A stretch of DNA of 64,000 bases from RH-AL1 sp965198485 (lineage in GTDB: Bacteria; Pseudomonadota; Alphaproteobacteria; Rhizobiales; Beijerinckiaceae). The position numbers were made by a program, and so were the translations under genes. The stretch is from NCBI GenBank assembly GCA_965198485.1, contig CBDAPQ010000005.1:2170001-2234000 (forward strand). Direction: 5' to 3'. The notes under the pieces were generated by a model. It was not told the DNA's origin, did no database searches, and saw only the letters and a list, made by a program, of their open reading frames with translations. Positions within the stretch are counted from its first letter, which is position 1; the number at the start of each line of letters is the position of its first letter. Below are positions 43,047-50,155 of the stretch, in pieces.

Positions 43047-43063
43047 CCCATTACCGGGCCGAG
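43036..43063. repeat. Right end: inverted repeat plus target duplication
   Basis: Read on the minus strand, 43055-43036 is GGTAATGGGTCAGGTTAAAA; outside it stands GGGCCGAG (43056-43063). Pairs with 40303-40330. Confidence 0.8.
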
Positions 43064-43070
43064 GCACCGC

Positions 43071-43098
43071 TTGACGCGCCGGGCCGTGGCCCTAGGCT
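43071..43098 (+). promoter_or_regulatory. Putative promoter of aat
   Basis: TTGACG (43071-43076), a 16-base spacer, and TAGGCT (43093-43098), just before ATG 43105. It lies outside the inserted unit, so aat may keep its own core promoter while anything further upstream was displaced. Confidence 0.35.
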
Positions 43099-43104
43099 CC
43101 TGCC

Positions 43105-43812
43105 ATGGCCCGCACGCGTGACGGCATCGAGATCTCGCCCGACATCCTGCTGCGGGCTTATTCCATCGGCCTCTTCCCGATGGCCGAGAGCGCGCAGGAC
43201 ACCAACCTGTTCTGGGTCGATCCCGAGGAGCGCGGCATCTTTCCGCTCGACGGGCTGATCGTCTCGCGCAGCCTCGCCAAGACGATCCGGCAGGATCGTT
43301 ACGAGATCCGCATCGACAGCGACTACGATGGGGTGCTCGACGGCTGCGCCGCCTCCGGCCCGCAGCGCGAGGGCACCTGGATCAACGCCCGCATCCGCAC
43401 GCTCTACCGCGCCCTGTTCGACGCCGGCCGCGTCCATACGGTGGAGGCCTGGGCCGACGGCGAGCTGGTCGGCGGCCTCTACGGCGTGTCGATCGGCGCC
43501 GCCTTCTTCGGCGAGAGCATGTTCCACCGCGCGAACGACGCCTCCAAGGTGGCGCTGGCCCATCTGGTGGCCCGCCTCAGGGCAGGGGGCTACCGGCTGC
43601 TCGACACGCAATTCGTCACCGAGCACCTCGCCACCCTGGGCGCGGTGGCGCTGCCCAAGCGCGCCTACCACGTGCTGCTCGCCGATGCCGTGGCGGCGCG
43701 GGGCGATTTCTGGGCGCTGCCGAAGGGGGAGACGGTGCCCGGGCGCAAGGTGCTGGCGCTGCTGGGGCGGAGCGATCCGTCACCCGCCGTGCGCCGCGAA
43801 GCCGGGGGCTAG
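43105..43812 (+). CDS. aat: Leucyl/phenylalanyl-tRNA--protein transferase
   Basis: 235-residue Aat, which adds Leu or Phe from aminoacyl-tRNA to N-terminal Arg/Lys of proteins, marking them for ClpAP. Family motifs: LLRAYSIGLFPMAES (residues 14-28), FWVDPEERGIFPLD, GTWINARIRTLYRALF, GGLYGVSIGAAFFGESMFHR and LLDTQFVTEHLATLGAV. The stop codon TAG (43810-43812) is made of the TA target of the IS630 element plus the first G of the element. The empty CTAG site would give the same stop, so the protein is unchanged. Confidence 0.96.
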   Translation: MARTRDGIEISPDILLRAYSIGLFPMAESAQDTNLFWVDPEERGIFPLDGLIVSRSLAKTIRQDRYEIRIDSDYDGVLDGCAASGPQREGTWINARIRTLYRALFDAGRVHTVEAWADGELVGGLYGVSIGAAFFGESMFHRANDASKVALAHLVARLRAGGYRLLDTQFVTEHLATLGAVALPKRAYHVLLADAVAARGDFWALPKGETVPGRKVLALLGRSDPSPAVRREAGG

Positions 43813-44860
43813 AGCAGTTTCCTCGCCGGTTGACTCGTGAGGGGTAGCGCACGGCGCCGCGCTGTGATTCAGGGCTGGTCTGGCGAGGAGGCCAGGCCCG
43901 ATGCCCCGATCGCTGCACTACGACCTTCGCTCCCGCGTCCTCTTGGCTGTCGAGGAGGGCTTGTCCTGCCGCGAGGCTGCGGCGCGCTTCGGCGTCAGTG
44001 CGTCGAGCGCGATCCGCTGGGCCGCTCTGAGGCGCGCTGGCGGCGACGGCCGGGCCAAGCCGCAGGGAGGAGATCGCTTGTCGCGCCGCACCGAGGCGCA
44101 CGCCAGCCTCATCGCGGCGGCACTGGCCGACGTGCCCGACATCACGCTGGTGGAGCTGAAGGCGCGCCTGGCTGGTGAGGGCGCCTTCGTCAGCGTCACG
44201 GTGCTTTGGCGCTACTTCCGTCGCCACGGCATCACGCGTAAAAAAAGACCGCGCACGCCACCGAGCAGGACCGTCCCGACGTCCGCCAGGCGCGGCAGGA
44301 GTGGTTCGAGGGCCAACTCGATCTCGATCCCGACCGGCTGATCTTCATCGACGAGACCGGCACCTCGACCAAGATGGCCCGCACGCACGGACGCGCCCCG
44401 CGTGGCGAGCGGCTGAGGATGGGCGTGCCGCACGGCCATTGGAAGACGACGACGCTGGTGGCCGGCCTGAGCCTGCGCGGCATCGTGGCGCCGTTCGTGC
44501 TCGACGGCGCCGTCGACCGGCCCTGCTTCGAGGCCTACATCGAGCACGTGCTCGTTCCCGAACTGCGACCCGGCGACATCGTCATCATGGACAACCTGCC
44601 GGCGCACAAAGGGAAGCAGGTCGAGGCCCTGATCGAAGCCGCCGGTGCCAGCTTGCGCCTGCTGCCGCCCTACAGCCCCGACTTCAACCCCATCGAGAAC
44701 GCCTTCGCCAAGCTCAAGGCTCTGCTACGCAAGGCGGCGGAACGGACGAAGGACGCGCTCTGGGCTGCCATTGGCCGCCTCGTCGACCAGATCACGCCAG
44801 CCGAATGCGCCAACATGTTCACCGCAGCAGGCTACGATGCTACCTGAAAGGAATCTGCTC
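43812..44860 (+). mobile_element. IS630-family insertion sequence, copy 2
   Basis: A 1,049-bp copy of the element at 10206-11254, in opposite orientation, with ends GAGCAGTTTCCTCGCCGG and GAGCAGATTCCTTTCAGG (inverted). It is flanked by TA at 43810-43811 and 44861-44862, within CTAG. It inserted precisely at the aat stop codon and split aat from the hairpin at 44863-44890. Confidence 0.93.
43901..44847 (+). CDS. IS630-family transposase (two frames, -1 frameshift)
   Basis: OrfA from ATG 43901 (MPRSLHYDLRSRVLLAVEEG, helix-turn-helix) runs into seven A at 44240-44246. A -1 slip leads to OrfB, which has FIDETGTSTKMARTHGRAPR, VIMDNLPAHKGKQ and NPIENAFAKLKALL and ends at 44847. The zero frame continues as RPRTPPSRTVPTS and stops at 44339-44341 without catalytic residues, so the slip is needed for an active enzyme. 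In the fused product two residues differ from copy 1. A third base change (Leu/Pro in the zero frame) is silent in the slipped frame. Confidence 0.88.
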
Positions 44861-44862
44861 TA

Positions 44863-44890
44863 GAGCAACGTCCGCTTTGCGGACTTGCTC
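44863..44890 (+). terminator. Strong hairpin, probably the former aat terminator
   Basis: GAGCAA and GTCCGC pair with GCGGAC and TTGCTC around a TTT loop (bulged C). There is no T-run after it, so a Rho-independent role is uncertain. Before the IS630 insertion it would have followed the aat stop codon directly. Confidence 0.5.
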
Positions 44891-45188
44891 CAACAAGAAG
44901 CGTAGCGAAGACAGGTGCATAAGCGTCGCGAAGCGACTCCGAATCACCGTCCGACGCGCTACGAACGGAGTTCGCGAGGGCGGAACCCGCCGCGCTTCCC
45001 GGCCATTCTACCGAAGAATGCTGGAAGTCGGGCTGAGTGGTGACGCATCGCGACGCAAAATCGGGGTGTGCGATCGCAAGGGGGTGTGTCCCCTCACGCG
45101 GGATTGCCGTACGCCGACACCGCTCTTCGCCGGGCCTCAGTTTTGTGGCACGCACCGGCCGCGTCCTCGGTCGCTCAAGGAGTTCCCC
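44891..45188. other. Leader region of mutL, no gene seen
   Basis: About 300 bp between the hairpin and mutL. The mutL frame is open through it, but the codons do not continue the MutL family, and a good ribosome site marks the real start. It contains short hairpin-like sequence near 44918-44960 and nothing else I can name. Confidence 0.4.
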
Positions 45189-46979
45189 GTGCCGATCCGC
45201 CGGCTCGACCGCGTGCTGATCGACCGCATCGCCGCCGGCGAGGTGGTGGAGCGGCCGGCCGCGGCGGTGAAGGAGCTGGTCGAGAACGCGCTCGACGCCG
45301 GCGCCCGCCGCGTCGAGGTGACGATCGAGGCCGGCGGGCGCCGGCTCATCCGCGTCGTCGACGACGGCCAGGGCATGGATGCCGCCGACCTCGAGCTCTC
45401 CGTCGAGCGCCACGCCACCTCGAAGCTGCCCGACGGCGACCTCGCCCGCATCGGCACGCTTGGGTTCCGCGGCGAGGCGCTGCCCTCGATCGCCTCGGTG
45501 GCGCTGCTCACCATCGCCTCCCGCGCCGCGGGTACCGACGGCGGGCACACGCTCAGCGTCGACGCCGGCCGCAAGGGCGCCCTGCGACCCGGCGCGCAGC
45601 CGCCTGGCACCCGCATCGAGGTGCGCGACCTCTTCGCCGCAACACCCGCGCGACTGGCCTTCCTCAAAGGCGACAAGGCCGAGGCCCGCGCGGTCGCCGA
45701 TGTCCTGCGCCGTCTCGCCATGGCGCACCCGCAGGTGCGTTTCGCCCTGGCGTCGGCCGAGACTGCCGGCTTCGACCATCCCGCCTGCGGGCCCGGTGCC
45801 GAGGGCCTGCTGGAGCGCCTGACTCAGGTGCTCGGCCGCGACTTCCGCCCCAACGCCCTGCCGGTGGTGGCGGCTCGGGAAGGCGTGACGCTCGACGGGT
45901 TCGCCGGCCTGCCGACCTGGCACCGCGGCGACGCCGGCGCGCTCTACCTCTACGTCAACGGCCGCGCCGTGCGGGACAAGCTGCTGCTCGGCGCCGTGCG
46001 CGCCGCCTACGTCGACAGCCTGCCGGCCGGGCGCCATCCCACCGTGGCGCTCTACGTCGGCTGCGACCCGGCCTTCGTCGACGTCAACGTGCACCCCGCC
46101 AAGGCCGAGGTGCGCTTCCGCGATCCCGGCCTGGTGCGCGGGCTGATCGTGGGCGCGCTGAAACAGACGCTCGCGGCCGCGCTGCACCGCGCCACGCCGT
46201 CCGCGGCGGCGGCGGTGGAGGCCTTCGCCCGCCGCGGCTGGTCCGGCGACGCGCGCCCGTCGGCGGGCTGGAGCGCGGCGGCCTCGCCCTCGGCGCCGCA
46301 TGGCTTCGGTGAGAGCGGCCAAGCCGCCTTCGTCGACGACGTGGGCCGGCCCGCCGCGCGGCCGACCGAGCACGAGGCCGTGCCCGACGCGATCGCCGCG
46401 CCGCTCGGCGCCGCCCGCGCCCAGGTCCACGACACCTACATCCTGGCGCAGACCGCCGACGGTCTCGTCATCGTCGACCAGCACGCCGCTCACGAGCGCC
46501 TCGTCTACGAGCGTCTGAAGCGCGAGCGCGCGGCGCGCGGCATTGCCCGCCAGCCGCTGCTCATCCCGGCCGTGGTCGATCTCGACCCTTCCGAGGCCGA
46601 GCGCCTGGTCGAGGCGGCACCGCTGTTGGCGAGCCTGGGGCTCGTGGTGGAAAGCTTCGGGCCGGGCGCCGTGCTGGTGCGCGAGACGCCGGCGGAACTG
46701 GGCCTCGTCGATGCCGCCCATCTCGTGCGCGACCTCGCCGGCGCGCTCGCCGAGGACGAGGCCGGCGCGCTGCCGCTGGAGCGGCGCCTCGACCATTACC
46801 TCGCGACCTTCGCCTGCCACCATTCCGTCCGCGCCGGCCGCCGGCTCGGCACCGAGGAGATGAACGCGCTGCTGCGCGAGATGGAGGCGACGCCGGGCTC
46901 CGGCCAGTGCAATCACGGCCGCCCGACCTATGTCGAGCTCAAGCTCGCCGACATCGAGCGGCTGTTCGGGCGGCGGTAG
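45189..46979 (+). CDS. mutL: DNA mismatch repair protein MutL
   Basis: 596-residue MutL, the ATPase that couples mismatch recognition to strand incision. GHKL ATPase motifs: ELVENALDAGARRVEV, DDGQGMD, GTLGFRGEALPSIASV and NVHPAKAEVRF. The C-terminal endonuclease motif DQHAAHERLVYE fits DQHA(x)2E(x)4E, and GQCNHGRPTYVEL matches the C-terminal zinc/active-site motif, so this MutL should be a nicking type, as expected where MutH is absent. The start is GTG 45189 with AAGGAG 6 bases upstream. Confidence 0.97.
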   Translation: MPIRRLDRVLIDRIAAGEVVERPAAAVKELVENALDAGARRVEVTIEAGGRRLIRVVDDGQGMDAADLELSVERHATSKLPDGDLARIGTLGFRGEALPSIASVALLTIASRAAGTDGGHTLSVDAGRKGALRPGAQPPGTRIEVRDLFAATPARLAFLKGDKAEARAVADVLRRLAMAHPQVRFALASAETAGFDHPACGPGAEGLLERLTQVLGRDFRPNALPVVAAREGVTLDGFAGLPTWHRGDAGALYLYVNGRAVRDKLLLGAVRAAYVDSLPAGRHPTVALYVGCDPAFVDVNVHPAKAEVRFRDPGLVRGLIVGALKQTLAAALHRATPSAAAAVEAFARRGWSGDARPSAGWSAAASPSAPHGFGESGQAAFVDDVGRPAARPTEHEAVPDAIAAPLGAARAQVHDTYILAQTADGLVIVDQHAAHERLVYERLKRERAARGIARQPLLIPAVVDLDPSEAERLVEAAPLLASLGLVVESFGPGAVLVRETPAELGLVDAAHLVRDLAGALAEDEAGALPLERRLDHYLATFACHHSVRAGRRLGTEEMNALLREMEATPGSGQCNHGRPTYVELKLADIERLFGRR

Positions 46980-47044
46980 GGACGCATGCCCAGTGTCGAC
47001 CGAAGTGCGGTGATCGAGACCTATCTGGCAGTCGTAGCGTGACG

Positions 47045-47277
47045 TTAATGAGCGACGAACTTCATCAGGGCGAGGACCAGCCCAGCAGTGCCGAAGAGAT
47101 TGAGAATAATTGACGCGACGATCCACTTGATCAACTCGGATCTCATCTCGACCAGATCGCTTTCAAGGCAACCGTGTCCTGCGTCGATGCGCGGAGAGCT
47201 GTGGTGAGCGCTTCCGCCTGCTCCCGACTGAAAGTGGGCTCGAGAGCCATCGTCAGCTCGAGCGTATCACAGATCAT
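47045..47277 (-). pseudogene. DUF1640-like small membrane protein gene broken by one frameshift
   Basis: From ATG 47277 the reading is MICDTLELTMALEPTFSREQ, then AEALTTALRASTQDTVALK, then AIWSR and a stop. Adding one base after the Lys codon (near 47160) restores SDLVEMRSELIKWIVASIIL and a membrane helix NLFGTAGLVLALMKFVAH up to TAA at 47045-47047. A helical start, coiled coil and C-terminal membrane segment is the layout of the DUF1640/CCDC90-like family. A GAAAAGC to GAAAGC change (one A lost) explains it. It could also be a sequencing error. Confidence 0.6.
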
Positions 47278-47336
47278 GGCCCCATCTTATGTTCCGTCGT
47301 GCGTCTTGCAAGCGGGTCGCGACGGGAGCCGACAGC

Positions 47337-47825
47337 ATGCTCATTCGTGACGCGAGCGAGGCCGACCTACCGCAAGTCGTCGCCATCATGAACGAGGCGA
47401 TCGCGCACACGACGGCGCGTTGGACCGAGTCGCCGGAAACGCTGGAGAGCGGCAGGGCATGGCTCGAGACCAGCGCCAAGCGCAGCCTGCCCGTCATCGT
47501 CAGAGAACAGGACGGTGCTGTCGTCGGCTTCGGCTCGCTAGCCGCTTTCCGCGCCTATTCCGGCTTCCGCTACACGATCGAGCACTCCGTCTACGTCGAA
47601 CCCACTGCCAAGCGCCGCGGCCACGGCCGAGCATTGCTCGCCGCGTTGGAGGAGCGTGCCCGCGCCGCCGGCCACCACGTCATGGTGGGCACGATCGGGA
47701 CCGACAACCAGGGTTCGCTGGCGCTGCACCGCCGGGCCGGCTTCGTCGAGGTCGGCCGCATGCCCGAGATCGGCTTCAAGTTCGGACGCTGGCTCGACAT
47801 GGTGATCGTGCAGAAGATCCTGTGA
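47337..47825 (+). CDS. GNAT acetyltransferase (phosphinothricin/methionine sulfoximine acetyltransferase-like)
   Basis: 162-residue N-acetyltransferase. It begins MLIRDASEADLPQVVAIMNE; the acetyl-CoA loop is KRRGHGRALLAALEERARAA, followed by VGTIGTDNQGSLALHRRAGF. The segment AFRAYSGFRYTIEHSVYV is usual in the Pat/YncA subgroup, which acetylates phosphinothricin, methionine sulfoximine or related amines. Native substrate unknown. ATG 47337 has GGGAG upstream. The following HAD gene starts within a few tens of bases. Confidence 0.9.
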   Translation: MLIRDASEADLPQVVAIMNEAIAHTTARWTESPETLESGRAWLETSAKRSLPVIVREQDGAVVGFGSLAAFRAYSGFRYTIEHSVYVEPTAKRRGHGRALLAALEERARAAGHHVMVGTIGTDNQGSLALHRRAGFVEVGRMPEIGFKFGRWLDMVIVQKIL

Positions 47826-47872
47826 CGCCGCCGCGCTTGCCCGTGCCGCCCCCAGCCGCTAAGCGGCCCGCC

Positions 47873-48577
47873 ATGTCCTCCACCCCGTCGTCCTCCGCTC
47901 CCCTCCTCGTCTTCGACCTCGACGGCACGCTCGTCGACAGCGCCCCCGACCTCGTCGGCGCCCTCAACGTCATCCTCGCGCGCGAGGGCCTGGGGCCGCT
48001 GCCGCTGGAGCGCGCCCGCAAGTTCGTCGGCCGCGGCGGGCGCGTGCTGATCCGCCTCGGGCTGGAGGCGCAGGGCGTCAGTGTCTCGGACGCGCGCCTC
48101 GAGGAGATGTTCGCGGCCTATCTCGCCGAGTACGAGACGCGGCTCTCCGACGAGACGCTGCCGTTCCCCGGAGCCGTCGCCGCGCTCGAAAAGCTCGCCG
48201 CCGCCGGCCATCGTTTCGCGATCCTCACCAACAAGTTCGAGAAGCCGGCCAGGATGCTGCTGCGCGACCTCGGCCTCACCGATCGTTTTGCCGCCATCGT
48301 GGGGGCCGATACGTTCCCGATGTCGAAGCCCGACGGCGCCGTGCTGCGCCTGACCATCGAGAAGGCCGGCGGCGATCCCGCGCGCGCCGTGATGGTGGGC
48401 GACACCAAGACCGACGTCGACACCGCCCGCAATGCCGGCCTGCCGGTGATCGGGGTCGACTTCGGCTACGCGCCCGAGTCCATGTCTGAGCTCGCGCCCG
48501 ACAAGGTCATATCGCATTTCGACGAGCTGGCGGACGCGGTCGAGGCGCTCTGCGCCGCGCTGCCTGCGGCGGCCTGA
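47873..48577 (+). CDS. gph: HAD-family phosphatase, phosphoglycolate phosphatase-like
   Basis: 234-residue HAD hydrolase with a small alpha-helical cap. Motif I LLVFDLDGTLVDSAPDLVGA (nucleophile Asp), motif II FAILTNKFEKPA, motif III MSKPDGAVLRL and motif IV VMVGDTKTDVDTARNAG. These fit phosphoglycolate phosphatase, which clears 2-phosphoglycolate from DNA repair or oxygenase activity. The start is ATG 47873; a GTG at 47822 overlapping the acetyltransferase stop is a possible alternative. Exact substrate is inferred. Confidence 0.88.
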   Translation: MSSTPSSSAPLLVFDLDGTLVDSAPDLVGALNVILAREGLGPLPLERARKFVGRGGRVLIRLGLEAQGVSVSDARLEEMFAAYLAEYETRLSDETLPFPGAVAALEKLAAAGHRFAILTNKFEKPARMLLRDLGLTDRFAAIVGADTFPMSKPDGAVLRLTIEKAGGDPARAVMVGDTKTDVDTARNAGLPVIGVDFGYAPESMSELAPDKVISHFDELADAVEALCAALPAAA

Positions 48578-48592
48578 CGCTGTAGCGTAGCA

Positions 48593-49330
48593 TCACGCGA
48601 ACGGATCGCGATCGAGACGATCCGGCTCGTCCAGCGCGTCGCCGGCATCGTCCTCCTCCGGCTCGGCCGCATCGTCCATCGGGTCCTCGTCGGCGTCGAG
48701 CGGTCCGTCGTGCGGCAGCGGCACGCTGAAGGCGGGCGGCAGGCGGCCGTCGAAGAGCCCGGCGCCGCGCAGCTCGTCGAGTCCGGGCAGGTCGCCGATG
48801 GTCTCCAGCCCGAAATGCAGCAGGAAGGCGTCGGTCGTGCCGTAGGTGATCGGGCGGCCGGGCGAGCGCCGGCGCCCGCGCGGGCGGATCCACCCGGTCG
48901 AGAGCAGCACGTCGAGCGTGCCCTTGGCGACGCTCACCCCGCGGATGTCCTCGATCTCGGCGCGTGTCGCCGGCTGATGGTAAGCGATGATCGCCAGCGT
49001 CTCCATCGCCGCACGCGACAGCTTCATGACCTCGCGCGCGCTCGCCGACAGCAGCCAGCCGAGGTCGTCGGCGGTGCGGAAGACCCATCGGGCGCCGACC
49101 CGCACCAGGCGCACGCCGCGGCCCTCGTAGTCGGCCCGCAGCTTCGCCAGCACGGCGCCAACGGCGACGCCGTCGGGCAGCCGCCGCGCGATCTCGGCCT
49201 CCGCCATCGGCTCGGGCGCGGCGAACAGCAGCGCCTCGGCGATGCGCACCGCCTCGGCAAGCCGCAGCGTCGCGGCGTCGCCGTGCGTCTGCGCGACGTC
49301 GGGAAAGAGCCGGGCGATCTCTGCGCTCAC
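48593..49330 (-). CDS. scpB: Segregation and condensation protein B
   Basis: 245-residue ScpB with two winged-helix domains (LRLAEAVRIAEALLFAAPEP and METLAIIAYHQPATRAEIED, then GRPITYGTTDAFLLHFGLE) and an acidic C-terminal tail rich in Asp/Glu. With ScpA and SMC it forms the bacterial condensin. GTG start at 49330, overlapping the scpA stop by 4 bases. Confidence 0.96.
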   Translation of the reverse strand: MSAEIARLFPDVAQTHGDAATLRLAEAVRIAEALLFAAPEPMAEAEIARRLPDGVAVGAVLAKLRADYEGRGVRLVRVGARWVFRTADDLGWLLSASAREVMKLSRAAMETLAIIAYHQPATRAEIEDIRGVSVAKGTLDVLLSTGWIRPRGRRRSPGRPITYGTTDAFLLHFGLETIGDLPGLDELRGAGLFDGRLPPAFSVPLPHDGPLDADEDPMDDAAEPEEDDAGDALDEPDRLDRDPFA

Positions 49331-50109
49331 GCCGGCGCTCCCGCGGCCTTGACCCAGATCGGGGCGAAGGCGTGGTCCTGCCGCAGGGCGAGGCTACCCT
49401 CCTTGACCATCTCCAGCGTCACCGAGAAGGCTGACGCGCGTACGGTGCGGCGCAGCGCCGGCTCGACGCAATAGCTCAGCAGGAATGCGTCGAGCTCGCT
49501 CCACTCGACAGCCAGCCCGGTAAGGCGCGCTAGGGCTGCGCGCGCCTCAACCAGCGACCACACCAGCCGCTTCTTCAACCTGACGCGCGACAGCGCCTGT
49601 TTTTGGCGCTGTCGGGCGTAGGCCGACATCAGATCGTAGATGGTGGCGGTGTACATCGGCGGCGCGCCCTCGAGCACCGACTCGTCGCGGGCGCCGCGCA
49701 GGGCCAGGTCGCGACCGAGCCGCGGCCTCGCCTCGAGCGCCTGGGCGGCGGCGCGGATCACCTCGAGCCGGCGCAGCCGCTCGGCGAGTGCGGCGGCGAG
49801 GTCGCCCGCCTCCGGCTCATCAGGTTTGTCCGAGCGCGGCAGCAGCAGGCGCGACTTGAGGTAGGCGAGCCAGGCGGCCATCACGAGGTAGTCGGCGGCG
49901 AGCTCGAGTCGCACGCGGCGCGCCACCTCTATGAAGGCGAGATATTGCTCGGCCAGTGCCAGCACCGAGATGCGCGACAGGTCGACCTTCTGCCGCCGGG
50001 CGAGCTCGAGCAGCAGGTCGAGCGGCCCCTCGAACCCGTCGACGTCGACGACCAGGCGCTCTTCGGGGAGCACCTCCGTCGCGTCCGCCTTGTCCACCTC
50101 GAAGGCCAT
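49327..50109 (-). CDS. scpA: Segregation and condensation protein A
   Basis: 260-residue kleisin subunit of the SMC-ScpAB condensin. Family motifs: VDVDGFEGPLDLLLELARRQ, KVDLSRISVLALAEQYLAFI and YLVMAAWLAYLKSRLLLP. The C-terminal winged helix is near VTLEMVKEGSLALRQDHAFA. ATG 50109 gives MAFEVDKADA. It follows nagZ after 46 bases and overlaps scpB, in the usual alphaproteobacterial order SPOR-nagZ-scpA-scpB. Confidence 0.96.
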   Translation of the reverse strand: MAFEVDKADATEVLPEERLVVDVDGFEGPLDLLLELARRQKVDLSRISVLALAEQYLAFIEVARRVRLELAADYLVMAAWLAYLKSRLLLPRSDKPDEPEAGDLAAALAERLRRLEVIRAAAQALEARPRLGRDLALRGARDESVLEGAPPMYTATIYDLMSAYARQRQKQALSRVRLKKRLVWSLVEARAALARLTGLAVEWSELDAFLLSYCVEPALRRTVRASAFSVTLEMVKEGSLALRQDHAFAPIWVKAAGAPA

Positions 50110-50155
50110 GGCTCCGTTCCTGCCCGCGGTTTGCGAACGAGCAAGTCTCCGCCGT

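Larger units (their letters stand above)
40311..43055. mobile_element. Transposon-like unit with inverted ends and 8-bp target duplication, no transposase seen
   Basis: 2,745 bp between hisB and aat. The left end GGTAGTGGGTCAGTTTGAAA and the right end, read inwards, GGTAATGGGTCAGGTTAAAA agree at 17 of 20 positions. The bases just outside are an exact 8-bp direct repeat, GGGCCGAG (40303-40310 and 43056-43063); a ninth shared C makes the boundary ambiguous by one base. Without the unit and one repeat copy, hisB and aat would be 147 bp apart. The interior is AT-richer and holds a dCTP deaminase gene, small unknown ORFs and decayed genes. I see no transposase, integrase or resolvase, so it is probably non-autonomous or a deletion derivative. 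The transposase family is not recognised. Confidence 0.8.

Noticed and set aside
40311..43055. Prophage or integrative element at a tRNA
   Set aside because: No tRNA, integrase or phage structural gene; the ends and the 8-bp repeat fit transposition instead.
10206..44860. The two IS630 copies as a composite transposon
   Set aside because: The segment between holds core housekeeping genes (mnmE, priA, his), and each copy has its own TA duplication; two independent insertions explain this better.
44175..45188. Extension of the mutL frame upstream through the IS630 element
   Set aside because: Open by chance; the translation before 45189 is an out-of-frame reading of the IS and MutL starts with a good ribosome site at 45189.
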